Shown: piece by piece, positions 46,819 to 59,600 of the stretch
How positions within the stretch are numbered: the stretch's first letter is position 1
Layout of the letters: each line of letters starts with the position of its first letter
Assembly (NCBI GenBank): GCA_001643675.2
Contig: LSRY02000065.1
Coordinates: 255,001 to 319,000 of the forward strand
Length of the DNA stretch: 64,000 nt
Origin: Monocercomonoides exilis
Taxonomy: Eukaryota > Preaxostyla > Oxymonadida > Polymastigidae
Reading direction: 5' to 3'
The notes under the pieces: generated by a model
Database searches by the model: none
Seen by the model: the letters and a program-made list of their open reading frames with translations, nothing else
Told to the model about the DNA's origin: nothing
Position numbers and translations under genes: made by a program

Positions 46819-47437
46819 TTCAGAAAATTACAATCGGTTATGAATCTTTTTATTTAAAACTGATCTTTTTTATTTAATAATGGCGACAAATATTTGATGA
46901 AATATGTTTGTGTTAAGTGAAAGATATCATAAGCAAATTAATATATATTATTAAAACATCTGTGTTGCGTTGAAAAATGAAAATCCACATTAGTCAGTGC
47001 CCGTCAGTTTATTTTTCATCTTTTTAATTTTTTTTTTATTTTATTTAATTTTGTTTTATTTTTTAAATTGATCCATTTTTTAAAAATGTTAAATGAAAAA
47101 TGAAAGATTGTTTTGGTTTTTTTGAAATATCAAATCATAATTTTTATCTCATTTATTCATCATGTCACATTTAATTAATCTAATTTCGTTTTGATTCTGT
47201 TTCATGCTTTGAGAGTATTCCCAGCATTCACAGTGATAACTCAACAAATTTCTTCCATTTGTTAAAAAATATTTTGGTAAATAAAAAGAATATCGGAACT
47301 TTCGAATTAAGATAATTTTTGTTTCTATTGATTTCTTTTGTGTTAATAAAGTGTTGAAATGTGAAAAAAGTTGTCGGAAAATTTTAAAAAAACTTTCAGT
47401 AATCTTTTATTCAAGCTGATCAAATGAAAATTTCTGC
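46819..47437. other. gene-free AT-rich stretch
   Basis: Promoter side of the coiled-coil gene on one end and 3' flank of a transposase relic on the other. No coding frame or structured repeat is seen. Confidence 0.4.
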
Positions 47438-48108
47438 TTATTCATCAGAATAATTTGAAGCTTCCTCTCCGTCATCAATGCTATTTGAATCTTCTTCTTT
47501 TTCATCATCATGCAGCTCATGCAGAATATCGTCAGTATCAGGAATTTCTTCATTTTCAGAAAAATTAATTTCTTTATCCTCAATAATTGGTTTTTCTTCT
47601 GGAATAAAATGAATCATTTTTTGCTAAATATCAGCAAAACTTGGTTTAAGATTCTTTTGAACAAGCCACATGGATAAGCAATCTTCAATGAATGTTTTTC
47701 TGACTCCATGCTTTGGAAAAAACGCTCTTAAATGACTCCACAACACTTCAACGGAATTGGCACATGCACCTGTTTCTGGATCTTTGAAGTTCCTTTTTTG
47801 ACAGACTGTAATATGATCATTACGTGAATATTTCAAACTATTGAAGCTTTTCGATTCGTCACAAATAATTGTTGTGTCTGCTTATATCCTTTCTTGAATA
47901 ATTGGGATCAATGTTTCTTTTTTCCTGTCTGGCACGATGATAACAAAATTTGTTCCAGCTCCTCCTCCTTCCTTCCTCTCAACTCATCCGAAAATCCACA
48001 ACAAATCCTTCTTTCTTCCTCGTCTAAATTTCCTTTTCTATAAAACAGCCTCTTCAATATGAACACATTTTCATGGTTCTCCAAATGGGTGATTATTTTT
48101 GAAATCAT
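47438..48108 (-). pseudogene. Merlin/IS1595-like transposase relic, 3' two thirds
   Basis: Reading leftward, GTNFVIIVPDRKKETLIPII, an in-frame TAA (47882-47884) and ADTTIICDESKSFNSL match the family's VPDR-x(n)-TL-x-PII...GTTI-x-SDxW segment. HITVCQKRNFKDPETGACAN and EVLWSHLRAFF match the N-H-x-x-FVDP-x-TGAHTNTIE-x-WxxLK motif that supplies the last acidic catalytic residue, here Val-Glu-Val in place of TIE. An in-frame TAG (47624) precedes an acidic tail ending at TAA 47438. The 5' piece (47908-48108, MISKIITHLENHENV...) is in another frame, so a frameshift lies near 47930. The first residues are encoded by the MITE terminal repeat. Confidence 0.65.
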
Positions 48109-48345
48109 AACATTTTTCAGAGTGTTTATTCCACAAAAGTTTTATTTTTTTTGGAAAAGAATTAGACAACCAAAAGAAAAAAAGTTTGATAAATGTTTAA
48201 ATAGTGATTTCAATAGTTTTTGTCATGTTGAAATTAACTTAAGAACGAGTTAAAACTTCACAGTGTGAATTTATCGATATTCGAAGTGAATTCTCAAACC
48301 GAAGTTTTTAAATAAAAAAATATGAATTCTAAAATAAACATACAA
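48085..48345. mobile_element. MITE-like element, copy 2
   Basis: The left end ATGGGTGATTATTTTTGAAA (from 48085) is the complement of the right end of copy 1 at 5347. The segment GAAGTGAA-TTCTCAAACCGAA at 48284-48306 matches 5287-5310 of copy 1 in the same relative place before a degenerate right end. Length about 260 bp, no ORF of its own. Confidence 0.5.
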
Positions 48346-49252
48346 TTTTTGACAACATTTCATTCTGTGTTTGTGTTCAAGCAACTCGTGCAACGCTTGT
48401 CCAATAACCAATAGTTGGATATGAAACACCTATCGGTTATTGAATTTATTTCAATCCAGTGTAAATTCAATAGTCCAATTGAATTTTTAAAACTATATTA
48501 ATCGAAAATTTCATTTTGGAAAAAATAAAATTTTTAAATATTGATGTTTTTTCCTGCAAGTTTGAAACAAAAAATATTTGTATCCTTCTGTTTCCTCCCC
48601 GATTCTCCTTTTGCTTCTGTATTTCGGGCAATCCTTCGTGGCGAACTCTTGAAAACATTGGAAAAACAAATTCCACATTTTTTCTACATCATGGAAGATC
48701 GTATTCAATTGAAATACTGTTTAACTATTTTTCTTCTTGAGATCTTTCTAAAAAACTCTTTTGATCATAAACCATATATTTGAATTTCAATGACTTTTCG
48801 ATGTTTATTTCTCTTCTGAAAAAGACTTTCCGATAGCTGAAAATTATTTAAATGTTTCGGTTGAGAACGTAAATGTCTTTTGCTGTTTTTTTGTCCAAAA
48901 TTGAGAATTCCGATAAACATTCATTTTGCTTCAATATGCATTTCTATTACACATGATTTATTTGTTAATCACATTGAGAGAAAATTTTCGATCAAAACTT
49001 GAACAAAAGTGTGATTTCAAAAAGGATCAGCCATGTCATATTTATTCACCTCCAATCTTTTCAAAATAAAACTTTTCTGTGTATTCTTTTTGCGATATAT
49101 ATGAACTTTTAAGTCGAACATGTGACACATATTTTTAGTAAGGAATTCTGATGAAAATCTTAAAAAAATATAAATGACAACTATCACACTTATGAAATAT
49201 TGGAATGAAGACTGTAACAATTTTCAATTAATAAACGTTTGTCAATGAAAAT
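48346..49252. other. intergenic stretch upstream of the giant gene
   Basis: AT-rich. A small hairpin (CAATAACC ... GGTTATTG, 48400-48439) is present, and at 49010-49035 a degenerate copy of the MITE end (TTTCAAAAAGGATCAGCCAT). The overlapping ORFs at 48467-48783 on both strands have no motifs. The promoter of the giant gene should lie here. Confidence 0.4.
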
Positions 49253-50656
49253 ATGATTATTCCACTTGCAATACTCACGATCAAGTTGTTGTTTGTGATT
49301 TCTTTGTGTTGTTCCGAAAAGGGCACAAGCAGCAACGAATTCCAAGGGGTTAGAGAAAATTCTTCAAAATTCAAGTATCGATTTGAAGATGATGCAGAGA
49401 AGCACAGCATCACCAAACACAGCTTGGAAAATAGTTTTTCTCAGGTGTGGGTTCCGCGTGGAAACTCAACAAGCGTCCTCAGTTCGAAGTGTGAAAAATG
49501 GATGAAAATGCGATCAACAGTTTTATCCTGCATGAAAATGAAAAACAAAAGCGCGAATTTAAAAGAATTGGAATTCCGCCAATTTGTTGATTTGAGTGTG
49601 ATGGAAATGGATGGATGCGAAAAAGTGATTTTGTTTCCATGTGTTTTGGAACAGAATGGGAAAAGTGGAGCGAGTGAATTTATTGTGAGCAATGGTGAGT
49701 TTTATCTTCAAAATGTGAAGATGGAACTGGATGAGCAGAATATGATTCAACACTCGATTGTTTCAGGAGGCGGTGAAAAGGCAGGATTTCTTCTGAGAAG
49801 AGGTGCATATTTTGATGGTTGCTGTGCTTCATCGATATGTGCTTGCTCTCCATCTCCATTTTTGTGCAGCGAGAAGCTGGAGATGGCAGAGGTGATGGAT
49901 TGCCTTTTCTGCAACGTCACAATGCACCACAACGGGAAAGGGTGTTGCGACAGGACGTTGCAGAGAAGCGTTGTGGAGAACTGTGAAATAGAGGGATGCG
50001 AGGATGTGTTTGGGGGGGGGATAGTGAGTGGCGCGAGAGGAAATGAGTTTTCTGCACGAAATTCAACATTCTGCAGAATGACAAGTGCCTACCATGATTC
50101 GCATTACACCACGCCCTTTGACGAGTTCACAACAGGAGAAGTCTCGTTTGTGAACTGCGATTTCGAAAACTGCAGAAGCACAAGCCACGGAGGAGGGGCG
50201 ATCTATGTTGGAGGAACAGCCTCACTGTCTGTTCAGAGGTGCACATTCACCAATGTTTTAACAACAGTTGGCAGGGGAGGAGCAATCTACAGCTATTCGA
50301 CAAGTTCTGTTGAAATAAATGGAACAAGTTTCACAAGATGCTCGAGTGATGGCTTATTTGGTGGTGCTTTAGCAGTTATTAATTCATCTTTGTCCATGGG
50401 TTTATGTGTTTTTGAGCAGTGTTCATCTTCATATGGAGGTGCCATTAATGTGGAATATCAAAGTTTTCTCAGAATTATTGGCACAAATTTTTATAACTGC
50501 AAAGCAACAAATCAATGTGGAGGCGTTGCACATTTTTATGAACCTTGTTCAAATGAAGAATTTGAAGAATGCAAAATTTGTTTTTGCTCGTCAACAACAC
50601 CAGGAGGAGGAATTGATATATATGGAAACAACCAAAACAAAGAAATCCATTTTTAA
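49253..50656 (+). CDS. giant beta-helix receptor, N-terminal segment ending at an in-frame TAA
   Basis: The frame opens with a signal peptide (IIPLAILTIKLLFVISLCC) and runs 467 codons to TAA 50654-50656. The ectodomain contains repeated GGAI/GGGAI rungs: GGGAIYVGGTASLSVQRC, GRGGAIYSYSTSSVEI, FGGALAVIN, YGGAINVEY, QCGGVAHFY, GGGIDIYG, each followed after 10-20 residues by a strand ending F-x-x-C. This is the pattern of right-handed beta-helices such as chlamydial Pmp and many protist surface proteins. Only six bases separate this stop from the next ORF, which is in the same frame and lacks any signal peptide of its own. This is therefore the 5' part of one gene. Around the stop the frame reads KEIHF, stop, RCLFVKN, so the rung continues through it. 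Confidence 0.75.
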   Translation: MIIPLAILTIKLLFVISLCCSEKGTSSNEFQGVRENSSKFKYRFEDDAEKHSITKHSLENSFSQVWVPRGNSTSVLSSKCEKWMKMRSTVLSCMKMKNKSANLKELEFRQFVDLSVMEMDGCEKVILFPCVLEQNGKSGASEFIVSNGEFYLQNVKMELDEQNMIQHSIVSGGGEKAGFLLRRGAYFDGCCASSICACSPSPFLCSEKLEMAEVMDCLFCNVTMHHNGKGCCDRTLQRSVVENCEIEGCEDVFGGGIVSGARGNEFSARNSTFCRMTSAYHDSHYTTPFDEFTTGEVSFVNCDFENCRSTSHGGGAIYVGGTASLSVQRCTFTNVLTTVGRGGAIYSYSTSSVEINGTSFTRCSSDGLFGGALAVINSSLSMGLCVFEQCSSSYGGAINVEYQSFLRIIGTNFYNCKATNQCGGVAHFYEPCSNEEFEECKICFCSSTTPGGGIDIYGNNQNKEIHF

Positions 50657-53600
50657 CGTTGCTTGTTTGTGAAAAATATAATATTTGGAAATAAAAAATA
50701 CGGACTTGACATATATTTTGGTTTCGGTTTTGCGTTGAAAGCGACTTCAGAATGGATTATTGATTCATTTACAATTTCAAATGATGCTAATAGAATTTGC
50801 ATATGCGATTTTGATGCTTTTTCTTGTGAAAACCCATCTTTTAAAGATGAATGGTTGCCAGTGAGTTCTTCTGAAATGAACAGGATTATTCTTGTGGATG
50901 TGAAGCAAAGCACAACAGAATCCACAGGCGATTATTACCTGTGTGGGGCTGTGTCGCATGAATGCAAGACACTGAAATACGGTGTATCAAGATGGGTGGA
51001 TTGGTATCATGAGCTGATCAGGGTGCGAGGGGGAACATACGAGGAGAGCGAGATGGTGATTGCGCAGATGAATGTTGTGATAGAGCCGAACAAAGACGAA
51101 AATGAGGAGGAGGAGACAGTGACAGTTGTGACGAATGCAGTTGGGCATGCGATGTTTGAAGTGGAGAGTGGATCTATGCAGATGGCTGGGATGATCCTGA
51201 AACACACCATTTCAAATGAATGCCAGCAGGCGTTGCTGGAGATGAGCGGCAAAAGATCAGAAGTGAGCTTTCTGAGGTGCGAGATCATGTCTGCAGCGAC
51301 AAGTGCGGTTGGGCAGCATTCGTATTTTGGAGTGAAAGCTGGAAAGATGAAGATGGTGCAATGCACAGTGAAGAACATCGAGCTGGAGAATTGTGGGGTG
51401 ATTGAGTGGGGGATTGGGGGGATGGTGGAGATGGATGGAAGCAACTTCTCAAATATCACGCGCAGAGAAGGAAACGGGGCAGTTGTTGGGAAGAATGGGG
51501 GAGCAACAGAGAAAGTGTGGATTCAGAACATTAGCATGAAAGACTGTGTGTGTCAGAAAGGGAACGGTGGGGGAATTGAGGTGGTGGTGGAGAATGGGTG
51601 TGATTGTGGAATTGGGGGAGCAGGGATGGAGGCAGGATTTGAGAGATGCAGAGCAGAAGAAGGAAGTGGAAGTGGAAGCAGAAGTGAGACAACAAATGAA
51701 AAAACGAGCGGAGGTGGAAACGGGAATGAGGTGGAGGAGGGAAGGAGAGGATGTGGAGGAGGGATATGTGTGAGAGTGTTGGGAGAGGAAGCAGGGTTCA
51801 AGATTGGGGCTATTCAATTTTCCGGAAACAGTGCAGCACACGGGGAGGATGTGTGTGTGTTTGCTCCGCACCTGGAGAAGGTTGTGACAAGGGCAAGCTT
51901 TGGATATTACTCTGAGAGAGAGGAGTTCAGTATTGAGAGTGCAGAGGGGATGAACGATGGATTGCGTGGAGTGTGGGTGCCGCTGGTGTTCTATCTGAGA
52001 AGCAGAGAAGGGAATGTGTCAGTGGGAGAAGATGGGACAGATGTGAGGGCCTGCGGGTTTTCGGAGTATCGGTGTCTGAGCGTGGGATATGCACTTGGGC
52101 AGCAGTCAGATTGCCACCAGGTGCTGGTGTGGGGAAGCTATCAGCTGAACGAGAGCCTTGTGCTGGATGATGAGAAGGGATATGTGTGGAGCGGGACAGA
52201 AGAGATGAGCAAGATGAGGATGGTGGGGAGCAGCACGGGAGTGAACGGGATTATTGAAGTGAAGACGAGCGCCAGACTGAAGAAGTTGAGCATGACGGTT
52301 GGAGGGGCTCTGCCATCGACACAGCGAAGTGTGATTATTGTGAGCAATGCGAGAGCCAGCTGTGTGATTCAAGACTCGCGGATTGGCTCGGAAAGCAGCG
52401 TTGGGGAGATTGGGTTTTCGATATTGGTTGTCGAAGCAGGGCAATGCACAACATCGGGCGTAACTTTCGAGAAGCAGGAGTTTTGTGATCGGGCGATGAT
52501 TGGATGTTCAGGATCTGGGTCAAAGCTGATCATGAGTACTGTGAGGATTGAGAATGTGAAATGCAGGAACACAAACGGAGTGATGAATGTGGATGCGTCA
52601 GCAGAGCTGACTCTGAGCAACACGACAATATTGGGGATGGAAAATGGAGACAACAGCGAGTCTGTGATTATTGGAAACCGACCTCGGCTGGTGATGATAA
52701 GCGGGGTGAGTGTGAGTGGTGTTGGGTTGGAAGCAGGAAACGGCGGGGTGGTGAAAGGAACAATCGGGAGCGGACAGAGGCTGTGTGTGGAAAACAGCAG
52801 TGTGGATGGGGAGTGCATGAAAGGGAATGGTGGAGGGATGGAGCTGAGGCTGGAGAAAGGAGGAGTGGTTGAGATTGGGATGAGTGAGAATGTGGCATTT
52901 GCGGGATGTCGGGCTGTTGCTGCGGCAGGAGCCGGAGGGTTTGGAGGAGGGATGCATGTTGTGTTTGTTGGAACAGCAGATGATTTTGTGGTGAAGAAAG
53001 CAGAGTTCACAGGATGCAGCGCAAGCAGGAAGGGGAGTGGAATGTTTGTGAAGGCGCCTCTGCTGTCAAAAGTGATCAACAGCACAACAATCGGGTTTGG
53101 GCCTGACCTTGGGGATGAAGAAGGGCTTGCTGGGGTTGAAGGGGACGATGAGTCGTTTTATGTGCCACTGGAGCTGTATCTGCGGGGAGAGCCAGATTCT
53201 GTTGCAGTTGGAGGAGGGAATGCGAAGGATTTTGATCGGTGTGGGTATTCGGGCTATCCGTGCCAGACAATGGATTTCGCATTGTACAGGTGGCAGCAAG
53301 ACAGAGGTTTGACATGTGTGGTCGACAGGTCGACGAGTCTGTCATGCGAGGTTGGATTTCGAAAGGGGATGTTCAGCATTGAAGGAAAAGAGCAGAAAGC
53401 GGTATTTGTGGTGAATGAGAACTCGGAAAAGGCTCAAGAAGGGATGATTGAGCAGAGTGCAGAAGAGACCAACATGAGCAGGATGGAGTTTAGTGTTCCA
53501 CAGCAACTGAATGGCCGAGTGGCGCTGGGAAAGTGCATTGAAGGGTTGATGAGGGTTATGGAGTGCAGTGTGAGTGTTCGGCTGTCGACGAACATTGAGT

Positions 53601-56600
53601 TTTCAGTTTTTGTTGTTTCAGGAGGAGAACTTGGGCTAGTGGGTTTTAGGGTTGATGATGTGATGTTTTCAGGAGGATGGATGGTGAGGGTGATGGGGAT
53701 GGGAATTGGATCAATGAAGGGATGCGAGGTCATTGATGTGCAGAGCGCAGAAAGCAAGGAATTATTAGAAGTGAGGGATGGAGGGGTGATGAGAGTGGAG
53801 AACACAACTATGGAAGGTGTGGCGGATAGTTTTGGATCGGCAATAAGTGACAAGAAAGGAAAGGAGGTTTCAGTGAGGAACTGTTCGATATGTGGGATGT
53901 GGAAGGCAGAAGGGAATGGAGGGATGATAGAAGGAGAAATAGAAAATGGAATGAGGATTGAAGTGAGTGGGGTGAGGGTGAGGAACTGTGGAAGCAAAGC
54001 GGGATGTGGTGGGGGAATGAGAATTGCTTTGAAGGGGAGTGGAGAGTTTGAGTGCAGCAAAATGGAGGGGTTGAGTAAAGAGGAAATGAGGATTGCGGAG
54101 TGTGGAGCAGAAGGGAGTGGAGCGAACGAAGGGTGCGGAGGAGGATTGATGATTGAGTGTGTGGAAGGAGGAAGTGGCTTCGCCTTGAAGAGTGTGGTGT
54201 TTGGAGTTGGAGAGGAAGAAAACAAAGCGAGCAGGGGAGGGAAGAATGTGTTTGTGAAAGGAGAAGGTCTTCGGAGGCTTGTGAATGAAGAATCATTTGG
54301 GTTTGAGTTTATGAAGGATGTTGGGGGAACAGACCTGAAGGAGTTAGAGGGATGCGAGGATGGCTTGGAAGGGATAGTGATTCCGCTGGTAATGCTGTTT
54401 CGAGAGGCGCCGGAGCGATGCTATGTGGGCGAAGATGGAGAAGATACATACGAATGTGGATTCAATGATTATATGTGCGAAACAATAGAATACGGGGCAG
54501 AGCAGCGTTTTGGTGGGAAGAAAGCAATGATGAGGCTAGACAGGTCGTTTGTGATAAGAAATCGGATAGTGGTTGCTGAACAGGAGATGGAAGTTGATGG
54601 GGAAGTGAACGGGTCAGTGATTGCAGTTGAAGGAAGCAAAGGGGATTCAGGAGATGGGGTGATTCTGATTGAGAATGCAACGGTATTCACTGGCCTTCAG
54701 TTTTCTATTGGAGAGCTGTCTGATGTGCCACGAAAGTGTCTTTTTGAGTGCAGTGGAGGGGAGTTGACACTGACAGATTGCTCGATTAACGCTCAGTCAG
54801 GAGAAGGCTTGGGAATGGTTGAATGTGCGAATGGAGGAAAAGTGAATGTCATGAGACTTCGACTTTGCGATGTGGAATTAGGATCGGTGGGAGCAATTGA
54901 GGTGAAGGGAAACGGGAGCACAGGAGTTATTGAGTGGAGTGTCTTTGAAGATGTTGAGACGAGAGGAAAGGAAGGGGTGATAGTTGCGGAAGAGTGTGGA
55001 CATGTGGAAGTGATGAACAGTTCAGTGAATTGGTCTTCATTTGGGGACAACAGTGGTGTGCATGTCAGCGAAGGAGCATCAGGGATAATTGTGAAGTGCA
55101 ACATGAGCGAGCTGAGGAGGGAAAACGGGGATGGAGGAGGAGTGAGTGGGGTTGCAGGAGATGGAAAGAAGATAGAGGTGAGAGAATGCGAGTTTTTTGA
55201 TGTGAAGTGCTTGAGAGATATGGGAAAAGGAGGGAGTGTGAGTGTGAGAGTGAGGGGAGGAGGAGCACTGGAGTTTGAGGGGAATAGCGTTGGAAAGAGC
55301 ATGGTGAAGGAAGAAAGCGGTGTTGGAGGAGAGGTGTATGTGAAGTTTGATTCAGAGGAAGGGGTGTACTGGATGAGATACGACAGATTTGAGGAGAACA
55401 AGGCGAGTGTGGGAAGAGATGTGTATTTTGAGTGTGTGGGTGCAAGCAAGATGTTGAAGCAGATGCGATGGGTGGACACGGCTGATGAGGACGAAGAGGA
55501 GGAAGAGAAGCAGCGGCTGTGGGTGTATGACAGGAGCAACGAGCCGGTGATCAATGTGACGATGTTTGCGTTTCTGTTTCCGGCTGGTGCAGACATACTG
55601 TTTGTGGACAAAGGCGGGACCAATTTTGAGGAGTGCGGGATACAGGCAACGCCGTGCAAAGATGTGTCGTTTGGGTTTGAGAAGCTGGGGAGCACACGAA
55701 CAACGATACGGATTGTGGAATCGGCAGCTGGGAAGAGCGAGATGAGACAGAAGGATGAATCGTTGACTCTGCAAGGGAAGAACAAAGCCGAAGTTGCATC
55801 TGTTCTTCGGATGGAAGAAAATGGGGGCTTTGTTGTTGAGGGGAGCAGAAAGATGGAGCTGAGTGTCCAAAGGCTGCAGGTGGTTGTTTGTGTTTCTTGG
55901 GCGAAAGAAGCGGTGTTTGGAGTTGGAGGAAAGGGGGCAGTTTCTGTGCAGAATTGTTCAATCTGCGGGGAATTGGGATCAACTTTAAGTGGAGTGGGGA
56001 ATGGATGGATTGGGAAAGGAAGTGGAGGGGAGATAAGTTTTGTGTCAGTGAATTTTGAGCAAATGGAATTGGGAGCAGGATGCGGAGTGGCAGAGATGAA
56101 AGATGGAAAACAAATTGTGGAGAAGTCTAACATGAGTGGGCTGTGCGGGAGCGTAGGAGGGTTGATCTGCGGGAGGGGAGAGAGCGATGTGAGTATTCGG
56201 GAGACAAATGTGAAGGGATGCAGAGTGTTCGGTGGAAGTGTGGCAAGAATGAGTGGTGTGTCGCAGATAAAGGTGTGGCAGGGAAGTTTGATTGAAGAGT
56301 GCAGGTCCGATGAGAACATGGATGGAGGTGGGATGTGGTGTGAGCTTGTTGGAGAAAGCGAGGTGATGATAGAGGATTGCAGGTTTTGCAAGTGCATGCT
56401 GACGAAAGATAATGGAAGAGGGGGAGGAGTGTTTTTGGATTTGCAAGAGAGTGCAAGCAATAATTTTGCGTTCAAAAGAGTGACATTTGAGGGGAACACA
56501 GGAGCCAAAGGAGAAGATGTGTTTGTTGTGAGCAAATCCTTGAATGAATCGATCATAGCAGATCGCTTTGTTGATGTATCTGGGGCTGAGGAGGGTTCTG

Positions 56601-59600
56601 GCCGGGCAAAGATTGCAGGAATAGACAGTGAGTTTTTTGTGGAAGAGGCGATTGATCTGTATGAGTTTCTTGTTGAGCGCAAGTCGGAAGAGATCAGAGT
56701 TGGAGAGAAGGGATACGACTTTGCGGGGTGTGGAACAGACAAGTATCAGTGCAAAACGCTATGGAGAGGATACAGAAACATTGATGGATTGGCGGCGAGA
56801 AAGAGGCTGTTGATGGATGGAGAAGTGTATGCAGAAGAAAGCTACGATCTTTCATCATTTGAAGTGAGTTCGATGCAGGACCAGGTGGAGTCTTGTGTTC
56901 GGATTCAATTGAAAGATGAAGAAGGGGTGAACGGATGTGTGTTTGGATCGTCCACAGTGCTGGAGATGAAGTGGATTGTGTTCAAATATGAGGAGTCATT
57001 GGAAGCGGGAGCGGGATGTTTGGTGTATTCCAGTGGCAGCAAGCTGACTTTGAATCGAAGCCGATTTGAGAATATGACAAGAGGAAATGTGAAGGTGACG
57101 TTGGTGAAGTGTTCGAGTGGAGTAGTGATGATGGAAGAATGCGAAGTGTTGTGCCAGGAGTTTGATAGTGTTCCGTTTACGCTTTGGAGCGGAGCGGAAA
57201 TAGAAGGGTGTGTATTTGATGGCTTGAGAACACCAAAGAGCATGAAAGGTGGGGCGATATATGCCGTGCTTGGAAAGGATGGGGTGTTGAAGATGGAAAA
57301 CAACACGATAGCGAGAAGTGAGTGCTCGAGGAGCGCAGGGAGAGGAGGAGGGGTGTATGTGGACAGTTTGGAGAGTGAAGCTGAAAAGCCATTTGAGTTT
57401 TGCAGGGTGCTGAAACTGGAAGGTAACGAAGCAGCAAGAGGGAAGAACATGTTCATTGCAGGCAAAGACCTGAATAAAAGTGTGAACAGAGCATCGTTTG
57501 GGTTTGAGTATGAGTTAGCTTTGGAAGACAGGAATCTGTTTGCAGGAAGAGAAGCAGAATCAAAAGAGACGGATCTGATGCGCTATCTGGTGAAATACAC
57601 AAGCTGGGAGATTCATGTGTCTTCTGGAGGATGGGATGTGGAGCGGTGCGGATTCGAGGAAGATCCGTGCAAAACGTTCTGGAAAGGGATGGAGCATGTG
57701 GATGCGCTGGCGCCGGAAAAGAAAATTGTTGTTGAAGGAGAGATTGTTATAGCAGATGGATTTGATGTGACCAACTTCAGGATCTGTTCAGAAGGGCAGG
57801 AAAGCGGAGAGCAGATGCACTCGATGCTTATTTTTGAGGAGAAAAACGAGCATTGTGGAAACGCTTCGCTGTTCAACAGAGGAACGTTAGAACTGACGCA
57901 TATAGACGTGACTGTGGGTGAGCAGTTTGAGAATGAGGAAAAGGCGATCATTGTCAGTGAAGGAAAGATACTGCGCATGCAAGAATGTGACTTGAAGTCG
58001 AAGGCCATATTTTCTGAAGCAGGAGATTATTCGTTTGTTGTAATGAAAAGCGGAGGAATTGATGTGGATAGAGTGAGTGTGAAGCAGACGAATGTGATTC
58101 GCAGCGTATTTGTGATCTGCACTGGGAGCGGTGAAGGCGAAATGGGTGAGGATGGGATGATTGGGGTACGAATCAATAGGCTCGATGTCGGTTCAGTGAA
58201 CATTAGCAGCGGATGTGTGGTGGATGTTGTGTGTGTGGCAGCAGAGAGAGGAAATGGAAGAAGCAAAGATGTATTGAGTATTATTGTGAACGGGTCAGAG
58301 TTCAGAGAAATTGCAGGGAAAAAGAATGGGGCTGGAGTGATGAGCTCGACTTCAGAAGGGTCAAGAGGGATTGGGATAGAGATGAATGAGAGTGTGTTTG
58401 TGGTGTGCAAGGCAAGTGAGTCTGAGCGAGGAGGGGTGATGGAAGTGGGGCTGAATGTTGGAGGATGGTACGAGGTGAGGAAGTGTGGGATTGAGCAGTG
58501 CAGCTGCTCGACAGAAAGGGGAAAAGGAGGGGGTGTGCATTTGCATTCATCGGTGCAAACAGGACTGGACTTTCTGTTCCAAGATTCGGTGTTCGTTTCG
58601 AACTCAGCGCACATTGGGCGAGACATTTTCATCCTGTGCTTCAGCATTGCATCCCAGATCAACGAGACGCAGTTCCGGTTTGATCTGCGGGAGTCGCATT
58701 ACAGCCGGCTGAATGCAGTATATGGGATGGATGAGACAGAGTATTTTGCGGAGGCAGTGGACCTGATGGACTTCATTGTGGTGTATCAATCAGACATAAT
58801 ATTTGTGTCGAGCAAAGAAGGAGAGAGAGGCGAAGACACAAAGAAGTGTGGGATTCTGACACTACCGTGTGCAACACTGGGATATGGGATAGAGCATCTT
58901 GCGTTTGAGTACAAGAGCCAGCTTGTGGTGATTGAGGAAGGGAAAGTGGACAGCGAGATTGATCTGTTCAATGTGAGTGTGACATCTCGATCGTTTGAAG
59001 AAGCGGTTGTGAGAGTGGAATTATTTGGAAGGAGCAGCAGAAGGAATGTAATTAAGTGTTCAGAATCAGTGATGTTTGTACTGCTTCATTTTGTGTTTGG
59101 AGAAAGCACAACAACAGATCACAGCAGCTTCATAAGGGGCGGAAATGGGATAACGCGAGTGTCGAATTGCTCATTCAGCAGCATGACAGAAGGAGGTGGG
59201 CCGGCTGATGTGCTGTGGCCGCTTGCCGAGGCTGTTTGTGGGGAGGTTGTATGGGAGAATGTTGTTGTGAACAATCTGAACTTTCAGAGAGGCATCGTTT
59301 GGGCAAACACGATGGCAAGAGTGGTGTGCGACCGTGTATCCATCAGGGATATAGGATTGGGAAAAGAGGGCTTGTTTGATGTGAAAGGGGCAGGAAATGA
59401 TTTGAATATGGATGAAAAGACGAATGGGGTACTGACTGTGAATCTTTCATCAGCAATGAATGTGAGCAGTTTGAGCAACGCCTCTGAGGCACTTATACAG
59501 AGTGCATCAAGTGGGGTGTGCATAAGCATGTTCAATTGCACATTCTCAGATTGCAGATCGGTATTGGAGAAGGGGAGCATGATGAAGGCGGCTTCTTGCT

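Noticed and set aside
54793-56742. 649-codon open frame on the minus strand
   Set aside because: It is antisense to the giant receptor gene. The sense strand is G/A-rich with few stop-complement triplets, so long open antisense frames arise by composition; the translation is Pro/Ser/Thr-rich without domains. The other minus ORFs at 51007-61738 are rejected for the same reason.
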